Source: JAVMKJ01 sp031732855 (GTDB taxonomy: Bacteria > Pseudomonadota > Gammaproteobacteria > Competibacterales > Competibacteraceae). Taken from it: a stretch of DNA of 64,000 bases. The stretch is taken from NCBI GenBank assembly GCA_031732855.1, contig JAVMKJ010000120.1, positions 26,305 through 90,304 on the forward strand, given 5' to 3'. Position numbers and translations under genes: made by a program. The notes beneath the pieces were generated by a model, which worked only from the letters and a program-made list of their open reading frames with translations, was not told the DNA's origin and did no database searches. Positions 50,041-57,908 of the stretch are shown here, piece by piece (the stretch's first letter is position 1; each line of letters begins with the position of its first letter).

Positions 50041-52389
50041 TCACCCCCGGGCCGGCAATTGCTTGGCATCGGGCGCGGTTTCGCCGTAATAGCCGGTGTG
50101 ATAGTAGTAGTAATGGCTGCGGTAGTAACCGTAGGCGCCCGGCCGGGCTTCCAGCTTGGTCAGGATGGTGCCCAACACGTGGACCCTCGCCCCGCGCAGC
50201 CGCTTGAACGCGCCCTGCACGTAACCGCGCGGAGTGCCGCCCATCTCGACGGTCAACAGCGTCCCCTCGCACAGATTGCCGATGATCAGCGCGTCGGCCA
50301 GACCCAGCAGGGGCGGGCTGTCCAGAATCACCTGATCGAATTTCTCGGCGGCCAGGGCGAGCAGCGCCACCATCCGCGCCGACGAAAGCAGTTCGGCCGG
50401 ATTGGGCGGCAGAGGTCCGGCTGAAATGGCGAACAGATTGGGAATATGGGTGGGCCGGGTGATGTCGATGGGCTGCGCCTCCCCGCCGGCCAGGTAGTGG
50501 GTCAAGCCCACCTGGTTGTCGAGTTCGAGCACGCGGTGGAGCGAGGGCTTGCGCAGGTCGGCCTCGACCAGCAGCGTCCGCTTGCCGGCCTGGGCGAACT
50601 GGATGGCCAGGCTGACCGCCGTGGTGCTCTTGCCCTCGCCGACCATGGCGCTGGTGACGGTCAACAGCCGGGGCACGCCGCTGGCGGTCGAGAACTGCAA
50701 GGCGGTGCGCACCGAGCGGTAGGCCTCGGCGAAAGCCGAGCGGGGATCGTCGTGACCGGCCAAGGCGATGGGCCGATCATCGCCCCGCTCCAGTCGGGTC
50801 ATGGGGATCACGCCCAGCACCGGCAGGCCCAGCAGCTTTTCCAAATCCTCGGGCCGGCGGACGGTATCGTCGAGATGTTCGAACAGGAACGCCAGGCCGA
50901 CGCCGCCCAGCAGGCCCAGCACCAGCGCCAGCAGCGCGTTCGACCGCATGTCGGGCTTGTAGGGGCGGGACGGAACCTTGGCCTCGTCCACCACCGAGAT
51001 GTTGTTGGTGCCCACGCCGGCCGCCACGCCTACTTCCTTGTAGCGCTGCAGCAGGCCGTCGTAGAGCTGGCGGTTGGTGTCCGTCTCGCGGCGCAGGATG
51101 TTGAACTGGATGCTGCGGCCCTGCAGCGCCAGCACTTCCTGCTTCATCCGGTCCAGGTTGGTTCGCAGCAAGGACTCCTCGTTCTTGGCCGCCTCGTAGT
51201 CGGCGGTGATCGCCGCCCGGATGTTGCCGATTTCCTGATTGATCATGGCGTCGACCTGATTGATCTGGTTGCGCAGTTGCACCATGGTCGGATAGGCCGG
51301 CTTGTAGACGCTGAGATTGTCCTGATACTGGGCCTCCAGCTTGGCCCTGGTCTGCTTGAGATCCTGGATGATCTTGCTGTCGAGCACCTGGGTCAGCCCC
51401 TGGCCGCGGGCGCCCAGCATCTGCCGGTAGATCGCTTCGGCGGCCATCCGCTTCTTCTCGGCATCGATCAGCGCCGCGTTGGCGGCGGTCAGGTTCTGGG
51501 TGATGACGCTCTCCTTCTGGTCGACGGCGATGATCTCTTCCCGGCGGGAGAACTCGACCAGTTCGCGCTCCGATTCCTCCAGCTTGGCCTTGACCTGCTG
51601 CAGGCGTTCCTGCAGGAAGTTGCGGGCGTAGGTGGTGGCGTCGAAGCGTCGCTCCAGGTTGAGGTTGATGTAGGCCTTGGCCAGGCTGTTGAGGATGTTG
51701 GCCGCCAGCTTGGGGTCGGGACTGTCGTAATGCAGCCGCACCAGCCGGGAGTTGCGCACCGGTTCGACGGTCAGGCCGCCGAGGACGCCGCCGATGGCGC
51801 CCTCGAGCCGGGCGCTGTCCGCCGCAGCCGGCTCCGGCGCCTCCTCCCCCGGCGTGTCGTCCTTGGCCACGCCGGCCCGCGGCAGCCAGCCGGCCAGCCA
51901 GTCCCCGACCTGGCCGAACAGCGACGGCGACCGCGGAACTTCGACCGGACGGTTGGCCAGACCCATCTGATTGACCACCCGCCGGGCCAGGCTGCGGCTC
52001 TTCAGCAATTCGTACTGAGTCTGGAAATAGTCCTGGCCACCCCACCCGCGGGCCTCATTGGGGGACACCTCCCCCATGGCGAGGATTTTGATGTCCTCGC
52101 GGTCGATCTGCAGGGTCAGGCTGGCGCGATAGATGGGCGTCTTCAGATAAGTGGCGGTCACCACCGCAACAACCACGATGGCGGTGAAGACGATGATGGT
52201 CCAGCGGCGCTTGACGATGACCTCCCACAACTGGCGCAGGTCGAGCCCCTCCCCTTCCGGCTCGTCCTCGAAAATCGGGGATGGGGGAGGTGGAGCCGGC
52301 ATGGGAACGCCGGCCTGACGTTCGGCCAGGGCGCGCCCCGGCGGGAACGGGCCGGCGCCGGCGCCGTTGGGAAGTTCGGGGGTATTCAT
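50041..52389 (-). CDS. wzc: Polysaccharide co-polymerase / tyrosine autokinase (Wzc/GumC type)
   Basis: The 782-residue protein has a Pro-rich N-terminus, then a Wzz helix (WTIIVFTAIVVVAVVTATYL), a long periplasmic helical region, and a second helix (LALVLGLLGGVGLAFLFEHL). The C-terminal BY-kinase has Walker A GEGKST (584-589), Walker A' LLVEADLRKPS, and ILDSPPLLGLADA. The tyrosine cluster YGYYRSHYYYYHTGYYG lies at about 753-769. Autophosphorylation of that tail and dephosphorylation by the PHP phosphatase encoded just upstream control chain length and export. Confidence 0.96.
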   Translation of the reverse strand: MNTPELPNGAGAGPFPPGRALAERQAGVPMPAPPPPSPIFEDEPEGEGLDLRQLWEVIVKRRWTIIVFTAIVVVAVVTATYLKTPIYRASLTLQIDREDIKILAMGEVSPNEARGWGGQDYFQTQYELLKSRSLARRVVNQMGLANRPVEVPRSPSLFGQVGDWLAGWLPRAGVAKDDTPGEEAPEPAAADSARLEGAIGGVLGGLTVEPVRNSRLVRLHYDSPDPKLAANILNSLAKAYINLNLERRFDATTYARNFLQERLQQVKAKLEESERELVEFSRREEIIAVDQKESVITQNLTAANAALIDAEKKRMAAEAIYRQMLGARGQGLTQVLDSKIIQDLKQTRAKLEAQYQDNLSVYKPAYPTMVQLRNQINQVDAMINQEIGNIRAAITADYEAAKNEESLLRTNLDRMKQEVLALQGRSIQFNILRRETDTNRQLYDGLLQRYKEVGVAAGVGTNNISVVDEAKVPSRPYKPDMRSNALLALVLGLLGGVGLAFLFEHLDDTVRRPEDLEKLLGLPVLGVIPMTRLERGDDRPIALAGHDDPRSAFAEAYRSVRTALQFSTASGVPRLLTVTSAMVGEGKSTTAVSLAIQFAQAGKRTLLVEADLRKPSLHRVLELDNQVGLTHYLAGGEAQPIDITRPTHIPNLFAISAGPLPPNPAELLSSARMVALLALAAEKFDQVILDSPPLLGLADALIIGNLCEGTLLTVEMGGTPRGYVQGAFKRLRGARVHVLGTILTKLEARPGAYGYYRSHYYYYHTGYYGETAPDAKQLPARG

Positions 52390-52428
52390 GCGATGGAACC
52401 TTGTGAAAGCGGGTAAGCCGCGGCCGGC

Positions 52429-53196
52429 TCAGCGCGCGAAAATCCAGAAGGGCAGGACGAATTCCTTCATCTGCTGGACGGTCTCCTTGACCGCCGAGGT
52501 GTCGACCTGGACCACATCCTCGCCCCGAATTTCCGGGTCGGGCACCTGGCCATCGCGGATGGCGCCCAGATCGAATTCCAGCATCTTGCGGGTGCCATCC
52601 GGCTCGGGGCGCAGAATTTTGACCGAACCGAGGTCGGCCACGTTGGTGGAACCACCAGCGCTGGCCACCGCCTGCAGCAGGGTGGTTCGGCCCTTGACCG
52701 GAAAGACGCCCGGATTCCTGACCGCGCCCACCACCGTAACCCGCTGGCTGGTAAACTCCTCGATGAAGATGGTGACTTGGGGATTCTGCAGGTAGTCCTT
52801 GCCGAGCCGGGCGGCGATGTCGGCCGCCAGTTGCTCGCCGGTCAGGCCGGCGGCCTGAACCAGGCCGATCAACGGCAGGGAGATTTGTCCGGTGGAGTTG
52901 ACCCGAACGGATCGGTTTAGATCCTCGATCCCGAACACCTCGACCTTCAGCAGATCCTGCGGACCGATCAGATAATCCAAGGCGCCCGGCGCGTTGCCCT
53001 TGGTGGCGAGAACCGGATTGGCGACGGCGGCTGGTTGCGGCGGCACGGATGGCGCGGCTGGCGGCGAGGTCTGGGGGACCGTCGACACAGGCGCGGCGCC
53101 CGCACCGGCCGCCGTCTGATTCGTGCCGGCGCAAGAGGCGATCCCGAACGACGCCGCGAGCAGCGCCGCGCCCATGAGAAGCTTTTTCCTCGACAA
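52429..53196 (-). CDS. wza: Polysaccharide export lipoprotein (Wza type)
   Basis: The 255-residue protein has a lipoprotein signal ending FGIASC (Cys22). A Pro/Ala-rich spacer is followed by the PES domain (DYLIGPQDLLKVEVFGIEDLN, VNSTGQISLPLIG, NPQVTIFIEEFTSQRVTVVG) and a SLBB-like domain (GAVRNPGVFPVKGRTTLLQA). It lacks the longer C-terminal domains of E. coli Wza and resembles the short exporters of Wzc/GumC systems. It precedes wzc by 39 bases. Confidence 0.94.
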   Translation of the reverse strand: MSRKKLLMGAALLAASFGIASCAGTNQTAAGAGAAPVSTVPQTSPPAAPSVPPQPAAVANPVLATKGNAPGALDYLIGPQDLLKVEVFGIEDLNRSVRVNSTGQISLPLIGLVQAAGLTGEQLAADIAARLGKDYLQNPQVTIFIEEFTSQRVTVVGAVRNPGVFPVKGRTTLLQAVASAGGSTNVADLGSVKILRPEPDGTRKMLEFDLGAIRDGQVPDPEIRGEDVVQVDTSAVKETVQQMKEFVLPFWIFAR

Positions 53197-53261
53197 ATTG
53201 GCTTACCTTTCCGGTACTTCCCCTCTGCCGGGGGATATTAAAATAACAGAAATCGAATCGT

Positions 53262-54068
53262 TCAAACGCCACCAAGCCACTTCTTCAACAAGAACCAACC
53301 CGAACGGGCCGGCGGCATGGTCGCGGCAAGACCCAATATCGCCGGCAGCCGTCCGGGTTCGCAATTGTCTAGTATACCTTGCGGACGGGTTTGCACCAGA
53401 CGAACCGACTCCTCGGCTCCCACCCACCGTTCCGCCGCCCGGCGCCCTTCCGCCAGCAGCGGCGGCCGCCGGTCCACGCCGTGCGAGTCGGTCGCCAGGA
53501 TATGCACCCAGCCCTCGTCCAACAGGCGCTCGGCCCAATACCGGGCCGTCGAACCAAAGCGGCCGGTCAGGCTGCCGGCGGTCACCTGCAGCCAGGCGCC
53601 CCTGCGCGCCAGTTCCAGGAAGGCCTCGTAGCGGTCCTCGATCCAGCTCAGCCGCTCGGGATGGGTGATGACGGGCACGTAGCCGGCGGTCAGAAGATCG
53701 AACGTGGTTTCCTCCAGGCGGGGCGGCGCCACGTGATGCGGCGGTTCCAGCAGGAAATAGCGGCTGCCGTGCAGGGTCGGCACCCGGCCCTCGCGCAGGC
53801 CGGCGACCAGATCCGGCGCGAGGTGGGTATCGGCGCCGGAGGTCAGCCGCAGGGGAATGGCGGCCTCGTCGAGGCGCGCCTGGAGTTCCGTCACCGCCCG
53901 GCGGATGGCCGGACCGGTATTGTCGTAGAGCCCGGAATAGATATGGGGGGTACAGGCGATGACCTCGATGCCATCCTCGACGGCGATCCGGGCCATGGCC
54001 AGAGAGGTGGCAAGATCCGGAGCGCCGTCGTCGATGCCGGGCAGCAAGTGACAATGGAGGTCGATCAT
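53262..54068 (-). CDS. CpsB/CapC-type PHP tyrosine-protein phosphatase
   Basis: The protein is 268 residues from the ATG at 54068. The PHP metal motifs are complete: MIDLHCHLLPGIDDGA, CTPHIYSG, VITHPERLSWI and ILATDSHGVDRRPP. Such manganese-dependent phosphatases (CpsB, YwqE) remove phosphate from the tyrosine tail of the capsule kinase. It is the first gene of the compact export block. Codons upstream of 54068 in this frame are unlike the family and are not included. Confidence 0.93.
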   Translation of the reverse strand: MIDLHCHLLPGIDDGAPDLATSLAMARIAVEDGIEVIACTPHIYSGLYDNTGPAIRRAVTELQARLDEAAIPLRLTSGADTHLAPDLVAGLREGRVPTLHGSRYFLLEPPHHVAPPRLEETTFDLLTAGYVPVITHPERLSWIEDRYEAFLELARRGAWLQVTAGSLTGRFGSTARYWAERLLDEGWVHILATDSHGVDRRPPLLAEGRRAAERWVGAEESVRLVQTRPQGILDNCEPGRLPAILGLAATMPPARSGWFLLKKWLGGV

Positions 54069-54459
54069 GGCCTTTTTCCAGGGTTGCGCCGTTCGCAATG
54101 ATGTCGCCGATCGGGGTATGGTCGTTTTACAAGCATTCAAGGGGAGCGAACGGTTACGTCGTTCTTACCCGATCTTACCGAGAGATCCGTCATGAAAACC
54201 ACCCGTCTTTCCGGCGAGGGACAGATCGTTCTGCCGAAATCGAGACGCGACGCCCACCACTGATTGCCTCGTGAAGCGATCGCGTTCACCCCGCGCGAGG
54301 CCATCGGACTCCATCAGCTTGAGGTGGAAAATCCGGACGGAACCGTTCGCGCCCTCCACCCTGGCCCTCCCAAGATAGCCTTTCGGAACAATGGGTTACT
54401 GGGTCCCCTTCCCCGCACGGGAGGGAGCTGGGCAATACCAGTCCCATCGGGAACGGGTA
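54069..54459. other. Gene-free stretch with antitoxin remnant
   Basis: The 391 bases between the phosphatase and glycosyltransferase genes hold one recognisable item, an AbrB-like antitoxin remnant at 54192-54263. The rest shows no supported gene. A promoter for the phosphatase-wza-wzc run is expected within about 54070-54190. Confidence 0.6.
54192..54263 (+). pseudogene. AbrB/MazE-like antitoxin remnant
   Basis: ATG at 54192 opens MKTTRLSGEGQIVLPKSRRD and stops after 23 codons (HH, then TGA). The sequence equals the first strand-turn of SpoVT/AbrB DNA-binding domains, as seen in antitoxins of VapBC-type pairs. The body of the gene is absent, and no PIN toxin follows. Confidence 0.65.
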
Positions 54460-55692
54460 TCAGGCGTTCGCCGCCACGCGCTCCAGGATCGCCAGCATCT
54501 CCCGCGCCCGCGCGGTTCGGTCGTAACGGGGAGCGGCGGCAAGGCACCGCGCCTGCAGTCGCTCGTACAGCGCGCGATTCCGCCGCAGACGGAGCAGACT
54601 GTCGCACAGCGACCCGGCGTTCTCCGGCTCGAACACCAGTCCCACGCCTTCCCGCTCCACGATGGCGGCGGACTCGCCCGCCACGCCGTGCAACACCGGG
54701 ATGCCCATGCCCATGCATTCGAACAGCTTGGACGGAATGACCTGGGTGAAGTTATCCGCCTGGCGCAAATGAATGATCGACGCATCCAGCAGCGACCAGT
54801 AGCGCGGGACATCCGCCTTGGGCACGGTATCCAGGAATAGCACGTTGTCCAATCCCCGGCACGCGGCGATTTCCCGCAAGGCCTGCTTGCGCGCGCCATC
54901 TCCCAGTAACACGAACCGCACGTTCGCGCCCTCCGGCAGCGCCTGGATCCGCGCCGCCGTCTCCAGAATCGTCTCCAGCGCATGCGCCATGCCGTGGGTG
55001 CCGATGTAGCCCAGGACAAACTTACCCGCCAGTCCGAGGCGACCCGCCAGTTCCGGGTCGCGGGCCAGCGGCTGGAACCGGCTGAGATCGACCCCATTGA
55101 GCACCACGGCGATTTTCCGCGCATCAATGCCGCGCGCGACCAGGTTGCGGCGAAAAGACTCCGTCACCGCGACCACGACCGCCGCCCGACGATAGAGAAA
55201 CCGTTCCAGGCGCTCCAGCAACCGCAAAGCCGCCGAGTCCTGCATGGCGCCCACGGTCTTGATCGACTCCGGCCACAGATCGCGCAGTTCGAACACGAAT
55301 GGCCGTCGGCGGAACACCGACAGCATCCAGGCGGCGCAGTTGGTAAAGAACTGCGGCGAAGTACCGACGATCACGTCGGGCCGGCGCTGGATCAGACCGG
55401 CGAGGAACCCGGTCACCATGAACGACAGGTAATCCAGCGTGCGCTTGGCGAAACCTTCGTTGGCGGTGATATACGTCCAGACCCGGATGACCTGGATGCC
55501 TTCCATCGTCTCGCGTTGCCACAACCGGTTACGGTATCCGGCAAAAACTTTTCCCTTGGGGAAGTTGGGCGCGCCGGTGATCACGGTCACCCGATGCCCG
55601 GCCCGCACCCACTCGCGGCAATGCTCGAAGGTACGCGAGGCGGGCGCGTTGACTTCGGGGGGGAAGTTGTCGGTCAGGAAGAGGATGCGCAT
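54460..55692 (-). CDS. Glycosyltransferase family 4 (WbuB-like)
   Basis: The protein is 410 residues from the ATG at 55692. The N-terminal GT-B domain reads MRILFLTDNFPPEVNAPASR, HCREWVRAGHRVTVITGAPNF, and FVFELRDLWPESIKTVGAM. The C-terminal half has VVLNGVDLSRFQPL, FVLGYIGTHGMAHALETIL, FLDTVPKADVPRYWSLLDA and PSKLFECMGMGIPVLHGVAGE. WbuB-type enzymes transfer deoxyhexosamines in O-antigen synthesis; here the sugar is unknown. The 5' end abuts the tandem repeat region with the assembly gap. Confidence 0.93.
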   Translation of the reverse strand: MRILFLTDNFPPEVNAPASRTFEHCREWVRAGHRVTVITGAPNFPKGKVFAGYRNRLWQRETMEGIQVIRVWTYITANEGFAKRTLDYLSFMVTGFLAGLIQRRPDVIVGTSPQFFTNCAAWMLSVFRRRPFVFELRDLWPESIKTVGAMQDSAALRLLERLERFLYRRAAVVVAVTESFRRNLVARGIDARKIAVVLNGVDLSRFQPLARDPELAGRLGLAGKFVLGYIGTHGMAHALETILETAARIQALPEGANVRFVLLGDGARKQALREIAACRGLDNVLFLDTVPKADVPRYWSLLDASIIHLRQADNFTQVIPSKLFECMGMGIPVLHGVAGESAAIVEREGVGLVFEPENAGSLCDSLLRLRRNRALYERLQARCLAAAPRYDRTARAREMLAILERVAANA

Positions 55693-55702
55693 GATTTTTT
55701 CG

Positions 55703-55905
55703 GAAAGGCCAAAGGCCAAAGGCTAAAGGTGAAAGGCCAAAGGCTAAAGGTGAAAGGCCAAAGGCTAAAGGTGAAAGGCCAAAGGCNNNNNNNNNNNNNN
55801 NNNNNNNNNNNNNNNNNNNNNNNNNNNNNNNNNNNNNNNNNNNNNNNNNNNNNNNNNNNNNNNNNNNNNNNNNNNNNNNNNNNNNNTAAAGGTGAAAGGC
55901 TTTAC
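55703..55905. repeat. 21-bp tandem repeat array interrupted by assembly gap
   Basis: Units of AAAGGCCAAAGGCTAAAGGTG are repeated head to tail from 55703, with at least three complete copies before the gap and one partial copy after it. The same motif family occurs near 44545, 56610, 58515, 59010, 60262 and 60985. Confidence 0.9.
55787..55886. other. Assembly gap of 100 N
   Basis: Exactly 100 N, a conventional placeholder of unknown true length. It falls within the tandem repeat array, which explains the failed assembly. Confidence 0.98.
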
Positions 55906-57566
55906 CATTGAATCAATAGTTGTGTTTCGGGGCCATCGAATAGAATCTCCAGGCAGATGTTCGCTTCGCCGACCCCGAAACGGGGATGCCAGGTCGAGGG
56001 TGCGAGCCGGACGCTGCCGCTATTTTCGACGTTCCAGCACAGGTGTTGACCATCAGGTAGCCCCAGCCAGCCGTTCATTGCGCCGTCCAGGCCAGCGCGG
56101 ACAGTCGGATGAAAATGCAGTCTGACAACAGCTTTCGGGTAGCGACCGCACAGCCGATCTTCGAGGCGCAGGCTGGTCGGACTCAGAGTCCAGCGCCGCC
56201 CGTGGGTCACGCGCCCCGGCAGCCGCCGGTAGCCGTCGTGAGCGCACTCGACCCAACCGCCATCGGCTGTTTCACCCCAGCGCAGGTTCAGCGGCCGGGC
56301 GCGGCGGGCGACCCGGAAGCCGCCCCAGACTTCGGAGGAATCCTGGCCATCGACCGTCACGGTGTTGTGAGCCGCCGTGCCGCGCTGGCGCTGGCGCTCG
56401 GGACTGATTCCATAACAGGACGTGCCGGAGTTGACGATGACCCGCTGGCCGAACAGAGACAGCTCGAAGCTGAGGGTGTCGGCATGAGCGTGGCCGGGCA
56501 GGTAATCGGGACCGATGGGGCCGGCATCGAGAATCAGCACTGCGGGACCGGCCTGGAGTCGGAAATAGCCGCTGTCCCCGAGCCGCGTGAGGAGTGAGGT
56601 TGACGGCGCAAGGCCAAGGGCGAAAGGAAGGCCCAGCTTTCCGGCGTAATCCGCCAGTTGCGCCAGAGTCGGGGCGATGCCGAAGGCCGCATCGTTGAAA
56701 AAAGCGATTTCGCCGTCGGGGTGAGTCATTACCTCGAGCCAGTCCAGCATCGTTCGGGCGACGCGCTGCCAGTCGGCGACGGGCATCGTCCCCCCCCGGC
56801 GCCGTGCGCCACCCCTCCTTGGCCAAGGAGGGGAAGAGCTTTGCTCTCCTCGCCTGCCAGCGGAAGAAGGGTCGGCGGAGGCCGCCAGGTTCAGCAAGTC
56901 CAGCACGTCCTTCAGGATGATGGCGTGATACATCGGGCTGCGTTCGAAGTGGCCACCGTCGGGGAGAATCTGTTCCGTCAACTGGCGGTCGAGGACGCGC
57001 AGGCCCGCATGAAGCCAGCGCTCGGCTTCGGGGCCGGCGAAGAACAGGCCGGCATGGACCAACGCCTTGGCGTTGGCGAACAAGTGGTTGCCCAGCAGAT
57101 GGCACTCCAGGCGACGGGTGAGGTAGCGAACTTGAATCGCCAGGCTGTGCGTCCAAGCCGGTTCCAGGGTATTTCCCGCTCGCGCCCATTGAATCCAGTT
57201 GACGATGCGCAGCGACAGTGGATACGGCTCCCAGCCGTTGCCATGACCGGGCGGATTGCCGGCGATCCAGCGGGCGATCAGGGCGCGCTGCCAGTCCTGG
57301 CGTTCCACCGCGCGTTCGGCGTTGAGGTCGTCGAAGTAATGCAGGTTGTACAGCCAAAGTTTGTCCCAGTCCGACCGGTTCCAGTCGGCGGTCTCGACGA
57401 GAGTACGGGTCTGGTTGAGTAAGCGGAAAGCGACGGGACCCAGCAGGCGGGGCTCGCTGACTGGCGGCGCGATCCAGGGACCGGCGCCGGCGCGCAAGGG
57501 CGGCGCCGGTCGTAAATCGGGGCGCGGCCGGTACAGCCGGAACCACAGCCGGCCGTAAATCTGCAC
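55902..57566 (-). CDS. Heparinase II/III-like polysaccharide lyase family protein
   Basis: The protein is 554 residues from the GTG at 57566. The all-alpha N-terminal part shows LWLYNLHYFDDLNAE, WIAGNPPGHGNGWEPYPLSLRI, VNWIQWA and LGNHLFANAKALVHAGLFF. The C-terminal beta part has LPGHAHADTLSFELSLFGQR, VIVNSGTSCYG and RGTAAHNTVTVDGQDSSEVW. The coding frame extends upstream through LLSRYFHTLRHLRP to a CTG at 57614, which fits the family better, but no ordinary start is there. Two repeat blocks are translated in frame: GRRGEQSSSPPWPRRGGARR (near 56800-56880) and LGLAPSTSLL (near 56605). Enzymes of this type often act in exopolysaccharide loci. Confidence 0.88.
   Translation of the reverse strand: MQIYGRLWFRLYRPRPDLRPAPPLRAGAGPWIAPPVSEPRLLGPVAFRLLNQTRTLVETADWNRSDWDKLWLYNLHYFDDLNAERAVERQDWQRALIARWIAGNPPGHGNGWEPYPLSLRIVNWIQWARAGNTLEPAWTHSLAIQVRYLTRRLECHLLGNHLFANAKALVHAGLFFAGPEAERWLHAGLRVLDRQLTEQILPDGGHFERSPMYHAIILKDVLDLLNLAASADPSSAGRRGEQSSSPPWPRRGGARRRGGTMPVADWQRVARTMLDWLEVMTHPDGEIAFFNDAAFGIAPTLAQLADYAGKLGLPFALGLAPSTSLLTRLGDSGYFRLQAGPAVLILDAGPIGPDYLPGHAHADTLSFELSLFGQRVIVNSGTSCYGISPERQRQRGTAAHNTVTVDGQDSSEVWGGFRVARRARPLNLRWGETADGGWVECAHDGYRRLPGRVTHGRRWTLSPTSLRLEDRLCGRYPKAVVRLHFHPTVRAGLDGAMNGWLGLPDGQHLCWNVENSGSVRLAPSTWHPRFGVGEANICLEILFDGPETQLLIQW
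56790..56885. repeat. Dispersed repeats translated in the heparinase-like gene
   Basis: GCGCCACCCCTCCTTGGCCA followed by AGGAGGGGAAGAG is a copy of the repeat flanking cobO. It is followed by TCGCCTGCCAGCGGAAGAAG of the palindromic family. The total length keeps the reading frame. Confidence 0.75.
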
Positions 57567-57610
57567 CGGGCGCAGGTGGCGCAGCGTGTGGAAATAGCGG
57601 GAAAGGAGAG

Positions 57611-57908
57611 TCAGGCGCAGGGCAGCTTCTCCAGCGCCGCGACGATGCGTTCGGTCATCTTGCCATCCCAGAGGTCGGGGCTCGCGCTTTTTTCCATTGC
57701 CCGGCCGTGACGCGGGCCAGCGCCGGGGCCAGATGAGGGAGGTTCGTGCCGATCAGTTCATCCGTGCCAACGGTCACCGTTTCCGGCCGCTCGCTGTGTC
57801 GAGCAGGGTCAGACAGGGCACGTCCAGGACCGTGGTTTCCTCCGCCCGGACGATCGGCGGGATCTTCATGAAATTGGGGCGCGCCCCGGCGATAAGGTCA
57901 ACGAGCAT
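57611..57908 (-). pseudogene. wecB: UDP-N-acetylglucosamine 2-epimerase remnant
   Basis: The N-terminal fragment reads MLVDLIAGARPNFMKIPPIV from an ATG at 57908 and is joined directly to EETTVLDVPCLTL of the normal C-terminal part. This implies loss of roughly 250-300 codons. Further frameshifts separate ERPETVTVGTDELIGTN with AGQWKKA from DLWDGKMTERIVAALEKLP, which ends at a TGA at 57611-57613. The gene cannot make an epimerase. It overlaps the end of the dehydrogenase gene and the extended start of the heparinase-like gene, as expected for a former operon member. Confidence 0.88.

Noticed and set aside
55703..55905. CRISPR array
   Set aside because: Units are directly contiguous 21-mers without unique spacers, and no cas gene is present.
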